Origin: Onthophagus taurus
Taxonomy: Eukaryota; Arthropoda; Insecta; Coleoptera; Scarabaeidae
Reading direction: 5' to 3'
DNA: 64,000 nucleotides
Assembly (NCBI RefSeq): GCF_036711975.1
Contig: NC_091973.1
Location: forward strand, 9,858,001-9,922,000
The translations under genes were made by a program, and so were the position numbers. Of this stretch, positions 31,918 through 42,357 are shown one piece after another; within the stretch, counting starts at the first letter, position 1; every line of letters begins with the position of its first letter. The notes under the pieces are model-generated. The model made no database searches and was not told where the DNA came from. It worked only from the letters and a program-made list of their open reading frames with translations.

Positions 31918-32982
31918 TCTAGAACAGCGAAAATTGCGGTTATAACTTCTCGCATGAGATGCAGGATATTAATAAGTTTTTGTCTAATATCAAAGCCTAA
32001 TTAAAGAAACAAGTTTTGATAATTATTATAATTGGGAAATAACTTTTGATAATCATTAAATCGAAAATAAATTATCTGTTAAGGGGAAGCTAATTATAAT
32101 ACAGAAACTCTACGTGTGGACATGAGTTAATGCGCCGGTGACCTTGATAAACATATAGGATTGTTTAAAAATAATTGCAAGTGTCTTCACAATTTTTAAA
32201 GTTATTTTTAAATTTATATATGCAACATACACATTATACTTGCACGTTTTATGATAATATTACGCAACATTACGTAATCATCAGCTTCAACACCATATTC
32301 ATTCGGACAATTACGAAAATGACTACGCTTATATCAGGGAAGCGACTTCATATCAAAGGATAGCTAAGGTAAACACTTAAATAATGATATGAAGATGATG
32401 TGAATGTTAAATATTAATTTACGCTTTAGCAGAAAATCCTATTTTTATATGTATGTATACATATAACCAGAGCCCGGACAGTTTAGGAAAGTGATCCTAA
32501 AACGCCTCCCACTCCAGTCTCAATATTCAATGAATTAAATCGAAGCGTACGCTTATCTAGGTATACGTTTAGTGTGGAGGGGGCTCACGTTTCCTAAACT
32601 GTCCGGGCTCTGCAATAACAATCTAGCGCGTGATCTTGAGATAACTAACGTGATAATCGAAGAATTCCCACACTTACATGATATTAAATCCGCAAACGAC
32701 GGAAGTTGATGTTCAACTTACCGATTTATAAATTGCTAGGTAAATTTGATAGGTAGCTGCGGCCCCTCTACTTCCTTAATAAATTATTATTTAATTTCCT
32801 CTCACGTCAACCCGTTCATCAACGATTCCCATCATTGTTCCAAAAAACATAATTATTTATTAATTTTAAAAAATCTCTTATACTTGCACGTTTTATGTTT
32901 TCTGGATTATCTTAATAAACTTTAACAATTTTACTTATAATATTACGCAACATTACGTAATCATCAGCTTCAACACCATAGA
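31918..32982. other. Interior spacer of the Polinton-like element
   Basis: Upstream region of the polymerase, AT-rich. A ~60-base stretch (TACTTGCACGTTTTATG ... CAGCTTCAACACCATA) at 32236-32297 recurs, split by a short insertion, at 32880-32983. The segment between contains a MITE at 32468-32612. No gene seen. Confidence 0.6.
32468..32612. mobile_element. 145-bp MITE with 23-bp terminal inverted repeats
   Basis: Ends CAGAGCCCGGACAGTTTAGG and its perfect inverse CCTAAACTGTCCGGGCTCTG. CAGAG/CTCTG ends are typical of hAT elements. The flanks (ATATAAC and CAATAACA) do not give a clean 8-base duplication, so the family call is tentative. It lies within the Polinton-like element. The corresponding place in the second copy (~38888) lacks it, but that copy is also deleted around there. 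Confidence 0.75.
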
Positions 32983-34422
32983 CAACCGGTTAGGTGCGGG
33001 GTTCGGTGCGCGGGCTGTAGATCATGATCTATCCAGGCTAGGTCTTAGGGGGGACAGGGGTTGAACCGGTATTCAACCGGTTGAACAGGGGTTGAACCGG
33101 TCGGTTGAACAGGGGTTGAACCGGTCGGTTGAACAGGGGTTGAACCAACGCCCTTTTGGCAGTTTTCACCCGTGCCATATTGTTCGTGCTTGTTATAGGC
33201 GACGGGGGAGTTGTAGGGGGGGGAATTTTTTGGTTTATTTTTCGATTTGAAGCATCGTTAACGAGATATTTACCATTTTATAACCTCCAAGCCAAACGCT
33301 TTGTGTTCACATGTCCGGGGGAATGACGTCATCAGCTCGATAACTAAATAAGGCCGTTTTGGCAGTTTTTACCCGTGCCATATTGTTCGTGCTTGTTATA
33401 GGCGATTGCGGGTTGTAGGGGGGAATTTTTTGGTTTATTTTTCGATTTGAAGCATCGTTAACGAGATATTTACCATTTTATAACCTCCAAGCCAAACGCT
33501 TCGTGTCCGGATGTGTCAAGGCCTCGATATATCGACGATGACGTCATCGTGATAAGGCGGTAGCCTCATTCAATCCCCAGCCTAAAAGAGGGTTCTCGGA
33601 GAATGCTATGCTCTGATTGAACCACCCTGCCCTGCCCGCCCGCACCCCGCACCATAGCACTCAGCCGGTAAGCCAAACCAAACGCTTTGTGTCCGGATGT
33701 ATCAAGGTCTCGATGAAGTTCCAACACCCCTCACTTCGCACCCTGCCCCCCCCTACCGGCCCACGCCCAAATGCCGCACCTAACTGGTTGTCTAGATGAC
33801 GTCACCACCACCAAGCTCCACACGATTCGGCGGCATGACGTCATCAGCTCGATAACTAAATAAGGCCCTTTTGGCAGCTTTCACCCGTGCCATATTGTTC
33901 GTATTTGTTATAGGCGACAAGGGGGTTGTAGGGGGGAATTTTTTGGTTTATTTTTCGATTTGAAGCATCGTTAACGAGATAGTTACCATTTTATAACCTC
34001 CAAGCCAAACGCTTCGTGTCCGGATGTGTCAAGGCCTTGATATATCGACGATGACGTCATCGTGATAAGGCGGTAGCCTCATTCAATCCCCAGCCTAAAA
34101 GAGGGTTCTCGGAGAATGCTATGCTCTGATTGAACCACCCTGCCCTGCCCGCCCGCACCCCGCACCATAGCACTCAGCCGGTAAGCCAAACCAAACGCTT
34201 TGTGTCCGGCCTCGATGATGACGTCATCATCATAAGGCCTGTCGATCCTCATTCAAATTTCCCGCCAAAAAGAGGGTTCTTGGAGAATGCTGCGCTCTAA
34301 TTGGTTGAATTTAAAATGTGGGCGTGGCCAGAAGAAGGTAGTGGTGGGGATAAAAAGTACTTTTCGACCCCAATGTTAAATCTTATGGGATTTTGGTCCA
34401 GAACGCCCATAGCTATACTACT
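32983..34422 (-). repeat. Right long inverted repeat of the Polinton-like element
   Basis: Inverse of the left repeat with a different number and order of internal units. The GCGTTTGGCTTGGAGG unit recurs near 33290, 33490 and 34000. A short repeat of GGTTGAACAGGGGTTGAACC occurs near 33060-33145. TGACGTCA is near 33325, 33540, 33798, 33837, 34050 and 34217. The two repeats are evidently not kept identical internally. Confidence 0.85.
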
Positions 34423-34880
34423 AGAAATAAAAAACGCAATGTTAAACCTTTTATAAAAATACTGGAATATTCAGTAAGAGAATATGAATAACTTCGGAAA
34501 TTAAACAATTAAAATTCATTACTTGTGATTACTAGCTGATCCCAGCGTGCCATTAGCCAACCTTCTAAGTTCTGGTAGTGTTTCATTTATACAATAGGCA
34601 ATACTTTCTAGTATGAGCACAATCACTGTCTGCATAACAATACGGACACTTCAACGCTATCAAAACCGGGCATGAAACTTTACCTGTGGAATCTTTCAAC
34701 GAATGACTTTCATAAAATTCTCGTCCTTCTGAATTTCCTTGGAATGGTGGAAACCCCCCTTTTACGGTGGAATTGTTTCCATTGAGGAAATTATACCACT
34801 TCTGTTTAGCTTCCTGTTCTGCGATAGCTTGTCTTTAAAATGCCTCTTTCATTTTTGTCACGTAACAATCCATTGGTCTT
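34423..34880 (-). pseudogene. nanos-like zinc-finger pseudogene, copy 3
   Basis: Continuation of 26188-26261 beyond the Polinton-like element. It keeps the ~70 bases after the zinc finger that copies 1 and 2 have lost, encoding a possible tail (LPELRRLANGTLGSASNHK then stop) in a shifted frame. The zinc-finger half has EFYESHSLKDSTGKVSC and AHTRKYC. Confidence 0.65.
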
Positions 34881-35160
34881 TGTTGTTAATTAAAAAGTGA
34901 CAACATGATGGACATTTATTTAGTATTATTAGTGTAGTATTAACAACAGACGAGTCAGGTAGAATTTCAGCTCAAAAAATTCCGGGGTGCAGCCAAGTTT
35001 CCGTTAAGCAGATCACATCAAAGTCGACATTTAATGAGCTATTGAATACAATCGGTAGTCTGCCACGAATACTGTGCACATTCTGATAATAAAAAGAAAA
35101 TAAATGCATGGCGTTTAATAAATTACAACAAATTGACCTAATAGTTTACATACGCGAAAT

Positions 35161-35579
35161 ATAATAATAATAATAATGCCTTTATTTCCCACCTGTAATA
35201 ATATACAACAACATAATATATCACACTTCCACTAGACGAACTAATACTAAACAAGTGGGAAATCCCAAGGTGCAGTTCAACCGCTGAATGCCACTGACAT
35301 GCAGCGGTTGCTCTTCCACTGAAACCTTGAAATCCAAAATTAAATTAATACCAAAAATTTTCTTTAAATTAATCCGAAATTAAATCAACAAAGCAAAAAG
35401 AAAACAGAACAAAAATGTCCTCGTCCTACTCTTGCATTGACTGTGGGTTCACATGTGCATGGATCGATTGAATAAAAAACACATTAGTAAGTAAACAACA
35501 AAAAAAAACAAAAGAAGTAATATTAGTCCTGTGACAGAAACATGCTTTCTGAATGCCTGGATGGACAGTGATCAGTGAT
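35161..35579 (-). repeat. Retroposon-like insertion with ATT tail
   Basis: About 419 bases absent from the paralogous stretch at 15290-15300 (ACGCGAAATATTCCTCTCG is continuous there). On the minus strand it ends in a (ATT)n run preceded by AATAAAGGC, like the 3' tail of a retroposon or SINE. No coding signature. A similar tail is at 18283. Confidence 0.5.
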
Positions 35580-35648
35580 ATTCCTCTCGTTCCCTATCTG
35601 AATCAGAGGGGAACAGTCGGTCTGTCGTACAAAAATTTTACAATCGCG

Positions 35649-36113
35649 GGTCCTTTAAAAATCATAGCAAACCAACAGTTGAAAATCCTGTCATATTACT
35701 TTTGGATAACCATGATAGTCACGTGAACGTCAACGCCATTGATTTCTGCAAGAATAACGGAACTCTTATGATAACATTTCATCCTCATACCAGCCACAAA
35801 ATACAACAGCTCGACAGAACAGTTTTTGTGCCAATGAAGACCTATTACAACACTACCTGTAGCGAATGGATGATTATGAATCCAGGGCAAGCCATTTCAA
35901 TATATGACATAGCTGAATTTGTGGGTAAAGCTTTTACCACTTCTAACATTCAAAAGGGATTTGAAGCTAGTGGACTTTATCCCATGAACGAGAATATTTT
36001 CGCTGAAGATGAATTCTTATCTGCATACGTAACTGATCGACCTTTGAATGAAGCTACCCACGCTCATGAACGAATCAATGATGAGCAACAAGAAGAAAGA
36101 GATTCAATTTCTC
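35649..36113 (+). pseudogene. pogo-type transposase, C-terminal fragment
   Basis: Starts at the LLLDNHDS motif and continues without interruption through NAIDFCKNNGTLMITFHPHT, SHKIQQLDRTVF and SGLYPMNENIF. It is the same family and part as 19590-20277 but lacks the ~265-base insertion. It ends by jumping to BEL gag sequence at 36113. Confidence 0.8.
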
Positions 36114-36237
36114 CTTGAGTTTCATCGGCAAGGCACTCAATCTTGTTTTGAATATCCTAAAAGTTGTCCAAGATCGGAATAATATTGTTCATGCGGGTAT
36201 CGATATTTCCTAATTGACTCTCGCTAACCTACTAACC
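36114..36237 (-). pseudogene. BEL gag fragment, uninterrupted reference site
   Basis: Same gag scrap as 21109-21221, continuing directly into the sequence found at 26161. The junction TTTCCTAATTGACTC shows the state before the IS4EU-like element inserted. Confidence 0.7.
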
Positions 36238-36765
36238 CCCTATTCTTATCCTATCAAACACATTTTAAAATTATTAAAAAATGAAACACAAAACTTTATT
36301 TAAAAACTGAAATAAAAAACGCAATGTTAAACCTTTTATAAAAATACTGGAATATTCACTAAGAGAATATGAATAACTTCGGAAATTAAACAATTAAAAT
36401 TCATTACTTGTGATTACTAGCTGATCCCAGCGTGCCATTAGCCAACCTTCTAAGTTCTGGTAGTGTTGTATTTATACATTGGGCAATACTTTCTAGTATG
36501 AGCACAATCATTGTCTGCATAACAATACGGACACTTCAACGCTATCAAAACCGGGCAGGAAACTTTACCTGTAGAATCTTTCAACGAATGACTTTCATAA
36601 AATTCTCGTCCTTCTGAATATCCTTGGTATGGTGGAAACCACCTGTTTACGGCGGAATTGTTTCCATTGAGGAAATTATACCACTTATGTTTAGCTTCCT
36701 GTTCTACGATAGCTTGTCTTTAAAATGCCTCTTCATTTTTGTCACGTAATAATCCATTGGTCTAA
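36238..36765 (-). pseudogene. nanos-like zinc-finger pseudogene, copy 4 (best preserved)
   Basis: One open stretch on the minus strand from AEQEAKHKW (here VEQEAKHKW) through WYNFLNGNNSAVNRWFPPYQ, EFYESHSLKDSTGKVSC and CPYCYADNDCAHTRKYC. The spacing is that of the second half of a Nanos domain. Where Nanos has the first C-x2-C this copy has F-x2-Y, each one base from a Cys codon. The ~70-base tail and an AATAAA 3' UTR follow. It also preserves the uninterrupted target of the Polinton-like element (36308-36313). Not intact upstream. Confidence 0.7.
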
Positions 36766-36830
36766 GGGCCAAGTCCATCTTTACAAATCATAGTAAGGGT
36801 TCGTTCACAAAGCATGTTTCACCGACGCCA

Positions 36831-37476
36831 TCAATCTTCGTGCCCGGTGATGAGCCCGTGGGCAAGGATTTTCTCTTCTGGATGCAGGCTGCGAGGAACT
36901 ACGATGGACCTTGGATTGGAATTGTCACGGTTGATATGAGGAACACGATAAATGGCGTCTACATCCACACGCGAAATATCATACCCTACATGAGCAGCAA
37001 CGGCATCTAATAAATTTTCGTTATTCTTTTCAGGAACACTCTGGATCTCTAAATTGTTCCGGCGCGAATATTGTTTCATATCATCAACTCGAGCTGTAAG
37101 ATCAGACACCCGGTCACGCAATTGTAAGTTTTCGGCTGTTACTTTATCAATAATTTTTATTTTATTCCTTAACTCTTTCACAACTTGTTCAAAATCGGAT
37201 ATACGGCCGCTACCGAAGTCGACTGAATGAAGAAGTTAGCTAGGTAATAGCAGGACAGGACGGCGTCGCCGAAGTAGACCCACATGATTTGCGAGAAATA
37301 GCGCCTCGTTCTCTTGATCTTGAATCATGACATGTCCACGCATCTACATACTCCAACGTCTCCTCCGGATCAATGCATTTTGTGTGGAACCAAAGGCAGC
37401 ACACAAGCACACAAGCACTGGACGCCTGATCTCCTCCCACCACACGATTACACCGTTCGCATATCGACATGATCAC
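36831..37476 (-). pseudogene. LINE ORF1 with PHD finger, third copy
   Basis: Same protein as 15660-16356 in two frames. The PHD finger is disturbed by a short CACAAG duplication near 37402, and ~100 bases are lost between finger and coiled coil. The coiled coil and EQYSRRNN-like part (KQYSRRNNLEIQ) remain. Confidence 0.7.
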
Positions 37477-37614
37477 TTTTTGCGAAACGACAATAATGGA
37501 ATTAAAAGTGTATTAATTTATGGGTAGATTATTGGTTATTAATTAACAAATCGCCCACTTCAGAACACTTAGAAAGTCCATACGGATACTAAGTGAGCAA
37601 AGAGCGAAGAAAGT

Positions 37615-38518
37615 GGATTTGAATTTCTTAGCAAGATGAGCTCATACTACTGCAGCACATAATTCCAATTTGGGAAGTATAATTGTTTTCAATGGTGCAA
37701 TCTTTGATTTTGCAGCTAGTAAGTTGATCTCTGTGTCTGTATATGTGAGGCATATGTAAAAGTATGTAACTCGATTCGTTGTATGTGTATATCCGTTTGA
37801 TGTAACTATAGCTCTTGAAATATGATTTTTGCAATAACTATGATTGAAGATATAAGACCTAATGAATCTATTTGTCCTAAAATTGTTCTTTTCGTGATTA
37901 GCATGGTATGTTTCAATTCTGCACTGGTATATGTCAGCTTGTCAGTGTTTGTATTCCATTGAATTCCTAATGTTTTGAAAATTTCTTCGGACATAAATGT
38001 TGGATTTGATTTGAAACTTTATCTCTCAATTCTGGATAATTGCTATTGAACTTGCTTAAAGTAAAACCTCCTGACTCTAGGGTTGTTGTTACGTTGAATT
38101 TTATCGTTTTTAGTTTAATGATGTCATCATGTCCTGTAAACATGTCGTCGACGTAAAAATCTCTGCAGAATTTATTAGAATCAGCCGGAAATTTGTTTTC
38201 AAATGGTGCCGATGACATTCCAAACTCTAAATTGTTTGATGCAGTTCCTCTTGATACCAAATCTGCAGGATTATGTTGTGACTTCACGTGGAACCATGTG
38301 ACTGGGTCGCTTGTAGACTGAATTTCGGTAATTCTGTTAGCAACAAATGTCTTATCTTTCTTTGGCCTTGAATTAATCCACGATAGTGCAATTTGTGAGT
38401 ATGTCCAAAAATATTCTTCATTTATCCGTAGTTGTAGAATCGATTTGAATTTCTCAGCAAGATGAGCTCCATGTACTGCAGCACACAATTCCAATCTGGG
38501 AAGTGTAATTGCTTTCAA
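37615..38518 (-). pseudogene. BEL family 2 pol, rearranged (RNase H ahead of RT)
   Basis: Reading the minus strand from 38518: RNase H (ITLPRLELCAAVHGAHLAEK, then NPADLVSRGTA) runs in frame into the RT segment FGMSSAPFENKFPADSN and RDFYVDDMFTGHDD, then the RT end (SEEIFKTLGIQWN at ~37990) and RNase H again near 37680. RT normally precedes RNase H, so this is the junction of a tandem partial duplication. It supplies the YVDD box missing from 16515-18236. Non-functional. Confidence 0.75.
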
Positions 38519-38631
38519 TGATGCAACCTTTGATTTTGCAGCTAGTAAGTTGATCTCTGTCTCTGTATATGTGACGCATATGTAAAAGTATGTAACTCGA
38601 TTCGTTGTATCTGTGTATCTGGCAGGGATTA

Positions 38632-39523
38632 TATCATATCTATATCTCCCCCTTTAGCACTTACAACTCTATGACGCATTTCCTCTACTAGTCTTGAAAA
38701 AGACAGGGTTTTGCCTGATGTTGAAGCCATTCTAGAACAGCGAAAATTGTGGTTATAACTTCTCGTATGAGATGCAGGATATTAATAAATTTTGTCTAAT
38801 ATCAAAGAATTATATATATATTCTAATGAAAGAAACAAGTTTTGATAATTATTATAATTATGAAATAACTTTTGATAATCATTAAATCGCTAGCGCGTGA
38901 CCTTGAGATACTAAATAAGGCCGTTTTAGTAGTTTTCACCCGTGCCATGTTGTTCATGCTTGTTATAGGTGACAGGGGCTTTGTAGGGGGGAATTTTTCG
39001 GTATATTTTTCGATTTGAAGTATCGTTAACGAGATATTTACCACTTTATAACCTCCAAGGCAAACGCTTTGTGTCCGGATGTATCAAGGCCTCTATGTAT
39101 CGACAATGACGTCATCGTGATAAGGCTCATCGATCTAGGTAGCCTCATTCAAATTCCCCACCTAAAAGAGGGTTCTCGGAGAATGCTATGCTCTGATTGA
39201 ACCACCCTGCCCTGCCCGCCGCACCGCGCACCCTAGCACCCAGCTGGTAAGCCAAACCAAACGCTTTGTGTCCGAATGTATCAAGGCCTCGATGTGTAAA
39301 CGATGACGTCACCGTGATAAGGCCCGTCGATCTAGATAGCCTCATTCAAATTTCCCGCCAAAAAGAGGGTTCTTTTAGAATGCTGCGCTCTGATTGGTTG
39401 AATTTAAAATGTGGGCGTGGCCACACCCTCGAAAGGGGGTAGTGGTGGGGATAAAAAGTACTTTTCGACCCCAATGTTAAATCTTATGGGATTTTAAGCC
39501 AGAACGCACATAGCTATACCACT
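38632..39523 (-). mobile_element. Remnant of a second Polinton-like element
   Basis: The left ~130 bases match the N-terminus of the polymerase gene and its upstream region (compare 31833-32058), including the ATG of MASTS near 38730. The rest matches the right long inverted repeat (compare 33345-34422) and ends TAGCTATACCACT like the first element. Nearly all of the polymerase and the whole left end are deleted. TGACGTCA is again present near 39109 and 39306. Confidence 0.85.
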
Positions 39524-39624
39524 AACGGTGTTAAATAGTTTATTCAAACCAAGTTTTTCGGTGCGACAGCTGCTTCGGCAATTTCACCGAAAAATTTGGT
39601 TTGAATAAACTATTTAACACCGTT
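39524..39624. repeat. Hairpin with 40-bp arms abutting the Polinton-like end
   Basis: Arms 39524-39563 and 39585-39624 are complementary at 39 of 40 positions around a 21-base loop. It begins on the base after the Polinton-like terminus. It could be a fold-back MITE or a target hairpin. Confidence 0.85.
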
Positions 39625-39756
39625 GATTCATATTTTTCCTTAATCTTACATATCTCAACGATGCACATAGAATCCCAACTTTTTAAGTCACTCACTTGAA
39701 TGCTATCATCGTCAGACGTTAGGGGCTCTAGAAAATTCGCACAAAAGTCTAGTTAG
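39625..39756. other. Short spacer
   Basis: No gene seen; probably the upstream part of the gypsy integrase, too degraded to read. Confidence 0.3.
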
Positions 39757-40208
39757 TTGAGAATGCAAATAAGTAAAAACGTAAACTCGTGGAGTTCATC
39801 GGTTTCATTTTGGTGTTTCTCTTACAATAATACAATTCATACTGAAACAAAATATACACCTCATAAACTCGTATTTGGCAAAACTTGCAAATTGCCTTCA
39901 TCTATTCTAGAAACCAGTGATCTTTTATATAATTTTATTGATTAATTATCCTTTGGAATTAAAATATCGATTGCAAAATGCATGGTCAGAACGTAAAACG
40001 TAAAGAACATTATGATAAGCAATGTAAACCAATTAATTATAAGAAAGGTGAACAAGTGTTACTTAAAAATGAAAGTGATAATAAAATTTATTGTTTATAT
40101 AAAGGACCTTATGAAGTAAGAGAAGATAAATTTTCAAACGTTGTGTTAGAAAAAAACAATAAACTTATTACAGTACATAACGACAGAATAAAGGTGGGAT
40201 TTTTGTGA
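39757..40208 (+). pseudogene. Ty3/gypsy integrase C-terminal end
   Basis: Two frames of one protein. The first has FSYNNTIHTETKYTPHKLVF (end of the integrase core). The second has EHYDKQCKPINYKKGEQVLL and YKGPYEVREDKFSNVVLE (C-terminal domain), ending VHNDRIKVGFL-stop, the usual pol terminus. A frameshift near 39950 separates them. The catalytic core is missing. An LTR may follow but was not recognised. Confidence 0.8.
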
Positions 40209-40415
40209 TGCGTTCAACACAAGCGGCGAACGCAGTGCTTTAGATGCAATGTACTGCTTCGTTTCCTAGGTAGCGTCAGCCGCTTGCGGCCCAAACACGT
40301 AAAGCCATGCGGTTATAGAGCAGTTTAGCCGCAATCGCTAGATAGGTGCAGACACGAACCTGTTCATATTCGTTCAATTCATTCACATATGTTCTCCGCT
40401 TTGAGCAAACGAAAA
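40209..40415. other. Spacer before the PIF gene pair, nothing recognised
   Basis: Slightly GC-richer than its surroundings. No terminal inverted repeat matching the sequence beyond 42797 was found. Confidence 0.4.
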
Positions 40416-42357
40416 ATGTCGTAGTCGAAAGTATTATTTACAGTTTTCAAAGACGAAAAGTTAGTGAAAAAAGTTTCAAACTTTTCGTGTATATACGATC
40501 TTTTAAACCCATCGCACAAAGATCAAGTCGTACTAGTCATGCTTGGAAAGAAATAGGACAAGTGCTAGGGAGATCAGGTAATAAAAAAATTAACAGTTGT
40601 AATAATTTATTAATTTTATCAGAAAATATATACTACTAGTTTAATTGGTTCTGTTAACATGACTATTTTGCCAAGATACTGTCTCTGCGTTACTGTTGAA
40701 ATATTTCATAAATGAATCTCTGACATTAAATCCATCCATATTTCCAAATCCTCTACCTCTAGCAAGTGGCAGAAAATTTGGAGATGATGGTGTTTCATTT
40801 AGGTCTAAGTCGTAATATGGCTTCTGTTCCTTTTCTAAAAATGCAACCCTAAGTAAATTGTGTAAGCAGCAAATTACAATAATCAAATCATCAGTTGTTT
40901 CTGGTTTTATAGCAATCGGGGTATAAAATATGCGAAACCTATGCTCTTGAAACACGATAGTTAAAAATTGATTTTTGATTGTCTGTAGTTGCAACCGGTC
41001 GAGAAAATGGCCGGTATGGTCGTATTTGAATGCAATCGAAATGCCTCATCGCCTACAAAAACGTGAGGCAAAACAATGTCCGAATTCGGAAGCATGCATG
41101 GAGGAGGAAACATATTACCAGCCCTAAATTGTTTCCCAATATTAGTCTTGTCAAAAATGCCGCTGTCGCCTTCTTTTTCATACGAACCGACGTCAATAAA
41201 TATAAGTTTATAGTTTGCATCAACGACAGCAAGACTATAGAAAAAAGTTTTTATAATTAAAGTACTGTGAACCACTGTATGTATGAGCAAAAATTCGGAC
41301 GTGTTTTCCGTCGATAGCTCCGACACAATTAGGAAAGTGCAACTTTTCTGTAAACTCCTCACTTTTTTTCTTCAGCTCGTCTGGTGAACAGGGGGGTAAA
41401 AAAGAGGCGATAGCTTTAACGTAAAACTGATAGCACACATTTCATAATTCTGCTGATATAGCTAGAAGATATTTTGAATGCAAATGCCAGTGATTTCATT
41501 GACTCACTGGTTGCTAAAAACCTGAAAACAAAAAACATATTACAACAGATTATAGCGGCGGCGTTATACCAAAAATCGCTAAGTTCAAATTAGTATTTTT
41601 GAGTAAAACAACTTTTAGAATAAAGTTGGTGGATTTTGCCAGATCGTCGACAGTATGAGCTTTCTGTTCATTAATTTTTATTGCAGTAGAAGATTGTAAA
41701 AAAAGGTGAAAAAGGAGAAACATTAAAGACACGTATTTTAAAAGATTTAAAAAAAAGAAAAGGAACTGGTTCTTCTGCTTCAGCTAAAGCGAAGAAGTGG
41801 CCATTAGCAGACATGTTATCATTTCTTGGTAAACCAGATCGTATGCGAGAGTAAGTTGTTGTATGATAACACTTCCTCTTCTTGTAAATTTTAATTCATT
41901 TCCAAGAAGTAAATTCAACATTCAAGATGACGATACTATTAATGAAGAGGGCAACGCAGAAGATGTAGCTGAATGCCCGGCCACGGATGTTTGTAATGTT
42001 GAAGATGATTCTTCAAAAGTGGATTCGCCCCAACCTGTGAAGAAACGGCCAAAACGAACGGATAAGATCGTTGAATTAATGGAAGCTCGTCACATTGAAA
42101 GACAAGAAATTATTAAAACATTAAATGGAAATAAAGAAGATGAAACTGGTCCGTTCTTCAGAAGTGTGGCGATATCAGTCAAAAAGCTTAAGCCGCAGCT
42201 TGTTAGTGAAGCCAAAATGCGATCATTGCAGCTGATTTTTGAATTGGAGCAACGCAATGAAATTCACACGAATCAATCACCAGTCTCGCAGTACTTTCTA
42301 CATCAACTGAACCTTATACGTCACAGACACCAACAAGTTTTGACGGAAATTCAGTGA
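40416..42357 (+). pseudogene. MADF-BESS partner gene of a PIF/Harbinger element
   Basis: Exon 1 (40416-40577) encodes the MADF DNA-binding domain: KDEKLVKKVS, CIYDLLNPSHKDQ and SHAWKEIGQVLGRS. Exon 2 (41687-41850) has VEDCKKR then KKRKGTGSSASAKAKKWPL. Exon 3 (41910-42357) has an acidic linker, a basic stretch VKKRPKRTDKI and the C-terminus. Splicing GATCAG|gtaata...ttgcag|TAGAAG regenerates LGRS-VEDCKKR in phase. Defects: TAG at codon 3, an indel after KDQ, and one lost base in the Trp codon after CKKR. MADF proteins help Harbinger transposase reach DNA. The transposase exon 2 lies entirely in intron 1 on the other strand. Confidence 0.8.

Larger units (their letters stand above)
26262..34422. 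mobile_element. Polinton-like element carrying only DNA polymerase B
   Basis: 8161 bases with termini AGTAGTATAGCTATGGGCG and its inverse, long complex inverted repeats of about 1.4 kb on each side, and a 6-base target duplication. AG/CT ends, a 6-base duplication, long inverted repeats and a protein-primed PolB are together the pattern of Polintons (Mavericks). Typical Polintons are 15-20 kb and also encode integrase, packaging ATPase, protease and capsid proteins; none is seen here. It may be an internally deleted copy or a streamlined lineage mobilised in trans. Inserted into the 3' UTR of a nanos-like pseudogene. Confidence 0.85.

Noticed and set aside
26262-34422. Reading the polymerase as part of an independent virus genome
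   Set aside because: Clear target duplication and inverted termini show an integrated mobile element, and no capsid, ATPase or protease gene is visible.
35161-35579. Host gene or UTR
   Set aside because: It is a precise insertion relative to the paralogous block, has an ATT tail, and shows no open frame of note.
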